Source: Cytophagaceae bacterium SCN 52-12
Lineage (GTDB): Bacteria; Bacteroidota; Bacteroidia; Cytophagales; Spirosomataceae
Reading direction: 5' to 3'
Length of the DNA stretch: 34,061 nt
Assembly (NCBI GenBank): GCA_001724175.1
Contig: MEDT01000058.1
Location: forward strand, 1-34,061
Every line of letters begins with the position of its first letter. Position 1 is the first letter of the stretch. The notes under the pieces are model-generated. The model made no database searches. It saw only the letters and a program-made list of their open reading frames with translations, and was not told the DNA's origin. Shown piece by piece: positions 31,572 through 34,061 of the stretch. Position numbers and translations under genes: made by a program.

Positions 31572-34061
31572 CTAGAATGTGAGGTTAAGACCAAAAGACA
31601 ATGAACGGAAGACAGGGTAGATTACCCCGCTGCTGGAATAGCCGCCGTACTTGGGGTCGGAAGAAAGCGCAGTCTCCGGGTCAAACACTTTCGGCATTTT
31701 GGACAGCAGCAGCAGGTTTTCTCCGGACAGGTAAACTCTCGTATTCTGGATTTGAAGCTTTTTGAGGAAGCCTGCCGGCAGCGAGTAGCCTATCTGGAGA
31801 TTTTTGAGCCTCATATAAGCTGCGTTCATCAGGTACCTGGTTTGTACCTGCCTGTTTTTAAGGGTTTCGGAAGTAAAATAGGGCTTTGCGAAATAGGCAT
31901 CCGTATTGGGGCCGAGCAGATTGGTCTCCGTCGACGGGCGCCAGTAATCGAGCGCCGGAGAATCTTCGAACAGGGCCGAGCTTCCCCAGGCGCCGGTCAA
32001 TCCCCAGAACAGCATCGAATTGTTGTCGGCGTAGTAGTCCCTCTTGGCTATGCCCTGCCAGAACATGTTGAAATCGAGCGATTTCCATTTGAATCCGGCC
32101 GTGATGCCCAGGTTGTAGCGGGGAGTAAAATTGCCTATTACCTTGAGATCGCCGTGGTCGTCCAGCGTACGGGTGCCGTCGGAAATGATATTATCCCCGT
32201 CCAGATCCCGGTATTTCATATCACCCGGCCCCCAGTTGGGATGGAACCTGGATTGATTGGGCATAGACTCGCCCGGGGTCTGGATAAGGCCGTCGCTCTC
32301 GTATCCCCAGATTTCGCCGTATCGCTTCCCGGTGTACCAGGTGTCGATGAGGTTGTTGTCGTTTTTGTATTTAAGGATCGTCGACCGGTTATCCCCCAGC
32401 CCGATGCGCAGATCGTAGGAGAAGCTTGGAGAAACCCGGTCTTCCCAGCCGAGCGTCAGCTCGAATCCCTTGGTAAGAAGCTCTGCATTGTTGGTCTGGG
32501 GCGTGGCTGCCCCCAGCTGGTAAGGAAGCGTGATCGACGGTCCGAGCATGTTGGTTGTCTTCCTGCTGAACCAGTCGAAAGTGAGGGTAAGGCGGTTGTT
32601 GAGGAAACCGGCATCAAACCCCAGATTCAGGGTAGTGATAGTCTCCCATGTAAGATTGTCACTGATAAGGGTCGGAGCTGTTGCGTATACCGGCCTTTCC
32701 TGGTCGATGATCCACGACAGCTCGTTATAGACCGGGATGGTGGAAAGGTACAGGTAGTTGTTGACATTCTGGTTGCCCAGCGAGCCGTAGGACGCTCTCA
32801 GCTTCAGCATTTTTACATAGGGCTCGATCGGGGCCCAGAAGTCCTCCTGGGAAATGTTATAGCCGGCGGAAGCAGACGGGAAAAAGCCCCAGCGTGAGGC
32901 TTTGGCAAACCTTGACGATCCGTTATAACGCGCGCTGAACTCAAACAGGTATTTCTCCCTGAAGTTATAGTTCAGCCGGCCGAATACGCCTCGCGTAGCC
33001 CAGTGATAGATCTCGTCGCCGACCGTTTTATCGCCGAGCGATGTGCTGAGCGAAGGGACCTCTTCGGTAATCAGGTTCACGCCGGTGGCATTGATGCCGG
33101 TGAAGTAGCGTTCTTCCTGCTCGTAGCCCAGCATAGGCTTGATGTAGTGCCCGCCGAACGTCAGCTCGTACGACGTGACGGCATTGATCAGCTGGTAGTT
33201 GTTTTTGGAGAAGGAGCTATTGTAACCTGTGGAAGGCTTACCGATATTGCCCAATGCGCCGGTCCCGACCTCTACCCATACCGGTTTGGGATTGGCCGTG
33301 TTGTTGAGACCGACCAGGTTGTAATTGTAGGTAAGGTTTGTTTTCCAGCCCTTCACCGGCTCAATTTCTGTTCCGAGCGTAACAAAGAAGTCGTTCTGTT
33401 CTGTCTTGTCCCTCCCGGTGCCCTGCGCCCACCTGACGATCGGGTGCTGGATCGTTCCGTTGACGTTGTAAAACGGCATCACCGGGGCGAACTGGAGCGC
33501 TGCCACAAAAAAATTATCCCTGGTAACAGTAGTTTGACCGACCGGGTAATCCGTCTTGCTGACTGCATATTTTATGCTTGAATTGAATCTCAGCCATTTT
33601 GTAATGCCGGTATTGAAATTGGCCAGTAAATTGTAGCGCTTGTAGTAATCGTAGCCGTAAGAGTAAACACCGTCCTGGTCGATGAAGCCGCCTCCCAGAT
33701 AATACTGCGCCTTATCGTTTCCGCCGGATATATTGATGTTGTGCTTCTGATTGAAAGAAAAATCTTTCATGAGAAGCCGCGGCCAGTTGTTGTTGGCGTT
33801 TCCCTGCTGGCGGCCTGCCCATATGGTATTCGGCGGGTTTTCGGGGTCATATTCGTAGGGATAGGTCCCGTCGAGGTATCCCCTGATACGCTCCATCTGC
33901 GCTTCTCCGTAGACGGCAGCCAGGCCTCCGTTGGCATTGGCCTGATTAAATGCCGTAGCCCAGGTAAGCGAATTGACCTGGCTGGGTACCCTGACCGGAG
34001 AGGCCAGCGACAGGTTAGTCGAATACTGAATGTTGACTTTTTCGCCTTTGGCCCCCTTTTT
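31572..34061 (-). CDS. SusC/RagA-family TonB-dependent receptor (set 3, 5' part outside the window)
   Basis: The frame stays open to the right edge, so about 829 C-terminal residues are present and the N-terminus, signal, regulatory-like domain and most of the plug are outside. The first visible residues KKGAKGEKVNIQYSTN are the usual end of the plug in SusC proteins (TTKKGxxG). The barrel follows with NWPRLLMKDFSFNQKHNINISGGNDKAQYYLGGGF, LRASYGSLGNQNVNNYLYL and the RDLDGDNIISDG calcium-type loop. The internal methionine at 33896 is not a start, because the frame upstream continues to encode typical SusC sequence. It is the first gene here of the long operon and pairs with the SusD 13 bases downstream. 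Confidence 0.95.
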   Translation of the reverse strand, partial: KKGAKGEKVNIQYSTNLSLASPVRVPSQVNSLTWATAFNQANANGGLAAVYGEAQMERIRGYLDGTYPYEYDPENPPNTIWAGRQQGNANNNWPRLLMKDFSFNQKHNINISGGNDKAQYYLGGGFIDQDGVYSYGYDYYKRYNLLANFNTGITKWLRFNSSIKYAVSKTDYPVGQTTVTRDNFFVAALQFAPVMPFYNVNGTIQHPIVRWAQGTGRDKTEQNDFFVTLGTEIEPVKGWKTNLTYNYNLVGLNNTANPKPVWVEVGTGALGNIGKPSTGYNSSFSKNNYQLINAVTSYELTFGGHYIKPMLGYEQEERYFTGINATGVNLITEEVPSLSTSLGDKTVGDEIYHWATRGVFGRLNYNFREKYLFEFSARYNGSSRFAKASRWGFFPSASAGYNISQEDFWAPIEPYVKMLKLRASYGSLGNQNVNNYLYLSTIPVYNELSWIIDQERPVYATAPTLISDNLTWETITTLNLGFDAGFLNNRLTLTFDWFSRKTTNMLGPSITLPYQLGAATPQTNNAELLTKGFELTLGWEDRVSPSFSYDLRIGLGDNRSTILKYKNDNNLIDTWYTGKRYGEIWGYESDGLIQTPGESMPNQSRFHPNWGPGDMKYRDLDGDNIISDGTRTLDDHGDLKVIGNFTPRYNLGITAGFKWKSLDFNMFWQGIAKRDYYADNNSMLFWGLTGAWGSSALFEDSPALDYWRPSTETNLLGPNTDAYFAKPYFTSETLKNRQVQTRYLMNAAYMRLKNLQIGYSLPAGFLKKLQIQNTRVYLSGENLLLLSKMPKVFDPETALSSDPKYGGYSSSGVIYPVFRSLSFGLNLTF

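Noticed and set aside
33894-33896. Internal ATG as the start of a truncated SusC at the right end
   Set aside because: The frame upstream stays open to the window edge and encodes the typical end of the SusC plug, so the gene is cut by the window, not truncated.

Overview
The window reads as a chromosomal segment of a Bacteroidota bacterium, most likely an environmental member of the Cytophagales (Dyadobacter/Spirosoma-like; the genus is a guess from protein style and fairly high GC). The evidence is three SusC/SusD pairs whose SusD proteins all end in the same four residues (NPGW), TAnnTTTG-type promoter elements, a DUF2851 protein and a Bacteroidota-type MutS. No tRNA, rRNA, CRISPR array or transposase was found.

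Bases 1-6614 are mostly housekeeping on the + strand: the 3' part of a radical SAM gene (four-cysteine-type CX3CX2C motif visible), mutS with a TTG start, a nucleoside-type MFS transporter, and an exodeoxyribonuclease III/AP endonuclease gene. A HigB/HigA toxin-antitoxin pair lies on the - strand, with a palindrome just upstream of higB. A small two-helix membrane protein follows on the + strand and converges on a DUF2851 gene, the two stop codons sharing one CTAG.

Bases 7998-34061 are entirely on the - strand. In transcription order (right to left) they encode: a SusC (cut by the window edge) and SusD; a secreted alpha/beta-hydrolase; a Tat-exported DegT-type PLP enzyme; a Tat-exported double amidohydrolase; a secreted nitrilase-family hydrolase; four single-domain amidohydrolase-fold proteins; then, after a repeat-filled spacer, an azurin-type cupredoxin and a secreted beta-propeller; then, after a 357-base spacer, a tandem susC-susD-susC-susD set. 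Tight spacing and one gene overlap suggest that at least 20.7-34 kb is one operon.

The locus is built like a polysaccharide utilisation locus (SusCD import plus secreted enzymes), but I recognise no glycoside hydrolase or polysaccharide lyase. Its enzymes fit cleavage of C-N, ester or lactone bonds. The most interesting feature is the amidohydrolase set. It resolves into three units, each pairing a module that lacks all metal ligands with a module that keeps some or all of them. One unit is a fusion; in the other two, exactly one partner carries a Tat signal. This suggests heteromeric, hitchhiker-exported periplasmic enzymes. The substrate cannot be read from the sequence.
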